A stretch of DNA of 64,000 nucleotides from Pleodorina starrii. Lineage: Eukaryota; Chlorophyta; Chlorophyceae; Chlamydomonadales; Volvocaceae. The translations under genes were made by a program, and so were the position numbers. Below the pieces are notes generated by a model that had not been told where the DNA came from, ran no database searches, and worked only from the letters and a program-made list of their open reading frames with translations. Of this stretch, positions 60,843 through 64,000 are shown piece by piece. Position 1 is the first letter of the stretch, and every line of letters begins with the position of its first letter. The stretch covers positions 1,241,001 to 1,305,000 of the forward strand of contig BRXU01000020.1 of NCBI GenBank assembly GCA_030267565.1, written 5' to 3'.

Positions 60843-61375
60843 GTATCATCGTTGAATTATCTGTTTAAGCTAACGGTTTGTTATTATTTCTTGATTGGCA
60901 GTCGGCGAGCTGTTTTGCGTCGTTTGGGGTCGCCAGCAGGTCCAATGGCATCGCTGATCTGGTTGCCCTGCCTGAGTGCATGGCGGCGCTGCAGACTTTA
61001 CGAATGTGTATCGAGACTCTCAGTATTTCAGGCAGCCGGCTTACTCGCATGGGTCCTCATTGGTCGCGGGCTGTTGGTTCACGGAACAGCATCAAGCTTG
61101 GGCACATCTGCAAACCTAACCTGGTCTGATAAAGGACGCAGGTCCGGTTGTAAAGTGCCTTAGTTATGTAATCCTGTAAGCATGCGAACTCTGACCGCGT
61201 TTGTGGACACATGTTATGGAACGCCGAGGAATGCTGGGGATGCTAGTGGGTTGGGCACAACGTTCAGCAAAGTCACTGAAGTAACCCACAAAATATTATT
61301 GAAAATGTTTCGGCCAGATATTGCAGCATGAGCACGGGCGCCGTGTTATCTATAAGGGCGTTATCTATGCGCGCG
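60843..61375 (+). repeat. 533-bp direct repeat flanking the second LINE, right copy
   Basis: Second copy of 54870-55402; continues directly into the proximal SPK-D upstream sequence (GACGCCTCGCGTCTCAAG). Confidence 0.9.
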
Positions 61376-61906
61376 GACGCCTCGCGTCTCAAGATACCGG
61401 TACCGGTAGGAAAGCAAAAACTACATCGCACATATTCCGGAAACCATATTTTATTTTATGGATTTTTTTAATTGCTCCTAATTAAAGTTTGACAGTAATT
61501 CATTAACGCTTGTAATGGCGCAATGCACGGGAGCATAAGTAAAGATGATTCCGAGAAACAGTAGCGGCTGCGTCGCCGCTGTGGATTAAACTATAAAATA
61601 ATCGTAATAAAGTAGATGATTTGCTGAAACTGACGCTGCACAGAAACCGCCCGATGGGGTCACTTTTTCTGTTGCGGACCTTCGTGACGGTTGGCGTCAA
61701 TACCGTACATCTACGAAAGGAGTCTACGAAAAGCCTCCTTATAAGCACTGCATTTCCCATTCATCCACACTGGCTGTAATCTTCGACAGTGTCTTAGGCT
61801 TCTTAGCTTGCACTTCTGGGCCATAATTTGCCAGGATCTACTGTCAGGACACGTTTCACGAAAACCCAGGGTACTCAGGGTGCTCGGGGCAGGCTAGTTA
61901 GCCAAA

Positions 61907-64000
61907 ATGGCCAACAGAATGACGTTCATATTCTTAATCGTTGCGGCATTGTGCATCGCTGGATCAGGTCGGTGCCTTCCCGGCCGCCAGCTCACATTAT
62001 TTGCCATGGCTTGCGACCCGCCTTGCGATGCGAGCTACACGCCGACTCTCGCCTATTAATACCTCTCATCACACATGTTGTTTATCCTGTGATTAAAGAT
62101 TCTATCGATGGCGATCGAACGTAGTTCCACCCCCCAAAAAAAGCAATCATGCCTGCTGGCGCCGCCGTTGCGACCGTTGCCGTAATAATAATCCTGATAA
62201 AGCTTTTGTATCCGCACATACGAATTTCTATTTATCCCGTCACAGGTGCTGAGGGCCCCGCCAAGGCCGGTCTAGCGCCAAAGCCCGCCCTCAGCCCCAA
62301 GCCTGCCCTCAGCCCCAAGCCCGCGCGCTCCCCTGAGCCCGCCGAAGTACCCGAAGGCCCCAAGCCCGCTTTGAGCCCCAAGCCCGCTTTGGCACCGAAG
62401 CGCGACAGCCGTTCACTCCGTAAGTTGGTCTATTTCGAAACGCCAAGAACGTCTGGGGACGGTGTCTTGCTCTCCATCCGGCATCCGCTGCCCCCCGCCC
62501 GCTGCCCTCAGCCGCCCTCAGCACCCGTCCGGACAATCCAACTACCCAGTCACGTGTCGCCTGCCACGATTGCGCGCCGCCGCCGGTGCCGTAGCTCCTC
62601 GCTCGCGTGCATGTCGTTTCCGTCCCTCCGACCCCCTACCTGTGCACACACGCCCGACTACATACATCCATGTAACACACACACACACATACACACACAT
62701 GCATACAAACACATACACATGCATTCGATCCCCGCATTGGATGGAACCCCTGCATTCGATCCCCGCCGCGCACCCGCCCGTGATGAACCCGTCGTCGGCG
62801 CCTTATCCCCGTCTATCTACCGGCATCCCTACCCGCTGCTCTGTGTGTATTGTATTGCATTCTTCGTCTGGTTTCCCGCAGCTCCGAAACCCTAACAAGC
62901 CAGCCACTGATCCCACTCATTTCCTTTCCGTCCCCCGGCGGCCACTGCGGTTGCATTGGTTGCACTCCTCCTCCTGCCGTGCCGCGAGCAGTGGGCGCGA
63001 CGACCAAGCACCTGGAGAGCCCGGAGCCCAGCCACGGCCCCGAGCCGGCCAAGAGCCCCAAGCCCGCTGAGAGCCCCGAGCCGGCCAGGAGCCCCAAGCC
63101 CGCTGAGGCGGCGGCGAGCCCCAAGCCCGCGGAGATGAGCCCCAAGCCCGCCAGGGGTTCCAAGTCTGGCTAGCTTGGCAGAAGGCGAGCTGGTGTGCCA
63201 GACCTGCATGGTATGCAACTCATCACGTGACGTCCCCTATCGATCTGCCCTACTTGCTTGGTTACTTCCGGTGATGATGATTTATATGGCCGTCTTCCGT
63301 CCAAATCCGATCAAAACAGTTGCCAGCAGTTGCTAGTAGTTGCTAGATAGCCGACATGCTCACAGCAACAGCACCCTCCCCGCCCCTCACCCGCCCCTCA
63401 TCACCCGCCCCTCGCCCTCCCTTGCAGTGGGCGCATCGAAGCATGCGGAGAGCCCCGAGCCGGCCAAGAGCCCCAAGCCCGCTGAGAGCCCCGAGCCGGC
63501 AAAGAGTCCGAGGCCCGCCAAGGACGCCAAGTCCGGCCGTTCGCTGCGTGAGTTGGGCTCCGTCTCTCGAAGGGTGTACCGTATATGGGAGAAATTTATA
63601 GAAACCGATGGATGCGCATAATAGGCCTGTGCGTGGGTGGGTGGGGGCTGCGGGGCGGTGGCAGCAAATGCGTGGTGCTGGCAGTGATGTCGAGCCGATC
63701 GAGCCGACAACCAATTTTACCGAATAACGTCCCGAACCATTCTTCCTTCCCTCGCTGTTGCCGTTGGTTATCTAGCAAACAATAACACCATTGCATTTCG
63801 TACCGTTGCAGTGTCCAAGGCTGCGAAGAGCCCCAAGCCCGCTGAGGCGATGAGCCCCAAGCCCGCTGAGGCTGCTGAGAGCCCCAAGCCCGCGGCGAGC
63901 CCCAAGCCCGCCAGGGGTTCCAAGTCTGGCGGCCGCTCCCTGTGTGAGTGGCTTTGCGCAGTATTGAAGCATAGGGTCGCAACTTGCTTACGCCCTGGCG
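61907..64000 (+). CDS. SPK-D: near-identical copy of SPK-B, incomplete at the right edge
   Basis: Exons visible: 61907-61967 (signal peptide identical to SPK-B), 62246-62419, 62992-63173, 63428-63547 and 63812-63943; the next intron runs off the window. Phase-1 introns and all splice sites are as in SPK-B. Exon 3 carries the same 23-bp donor deletion and in-frame TAG (63171-63173), so the change predates the B/D duplication. Differences from SPK-B are few (for example GAG-to-GCG, Glu to Ala, in exon 3; a shorter CA run in intron 2). If exon 3 is skipped the frame continues into exon 4. Confidence 0.6.

Overview
The window looks like nuclear DNA of a chlorophycean green alga, most likely a volvocine or Chlamydomonas relative. 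Genes are intron-rich, with poly-Ala/Gly/Pro low-complexity exons, GC-rich pyrimidine-tract introns and long microsatellites. TGTAA motifs (the volvocine poly-A signal) lie downstream of some genes. One protein combines a Cys-rich EGF-like segment with an exostosin domain, there is a family of secreted Ser-Pro-Lys-rich wall-type proteins, and one LINE has the Dualen/RandI architecture first described in Chlamydomonas. The species cannot be named from the sequence alone.

Layout. 1-283 (-): start of a membrane protein that leaves the window. 1206-5081 (-): two-exon gene for a ~1189-aa low-complexity, probably nuclear protein. 5756-15003 (+): 20-exon exostosin-family (GT47-like) glycosyltransferase; every junction after the first keeps frame with canonical splice sites. 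15004-18100: repeats, a LINE 3' end with a (CA)n tail and a decayed tyrosine-recombinase fragment. From about 18100 to the end lies a cluster of four same-strand paralogues, here called SPK-A (27454-32730), SPK-B (35546-39542), SPK-C (43707-52972) and SPK-D (61907 to beyond the edge). Each has a signal-peptide exon followed by phase-1 cassette exons coding SPKPA/SPEPA repeats that mostly end in (K)SGRSL. SPK-B and SPK-D with their 5' flanks are a recent segmental duplication.

Mobile elements have repeatedly entered this cluster. An intact-looking L1-type LINE (18547-26829, -) sits in the SPK-A 5' flank between perfect 188-bp direct repeats. A Dualen-like LINE (55403-60842, -), complete at its 5' end but cut off inside RT, sits in the homologous SPK-D flank between 533-bp repeats. 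A second Dualen-like LINE (44306-50422, +), truncated 5' but complete 3', sits in an SPK-C intron with a 15-bp target duplication. Together the two Dualen copies show a Josephin-like cysteine protease, AP endonuclease, reverse transcriptase, a PCIF1-like methyltransferase-fold segment, RNase H, a zinc finger and a restriction-like endonuclease. A MITE-like element, a solo LINE 3' UTR and several 3'-end fragments of a third LINE family are also present.

The most interesting system is the SPK cluster. All internal exons are symmetrical (1-1), so any cassette can be added, lost or skipped without changing frame. Exons ending in T can form a TAA stop across the last splice junction in SPK-A and SPK-B. 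SPK-B and SPK-D share a 23-bp deletion that removes one 5' splice site, which cassette skipping would tolerate. All gene models are hand-built from splice motifs and frame; no transcript data were available.
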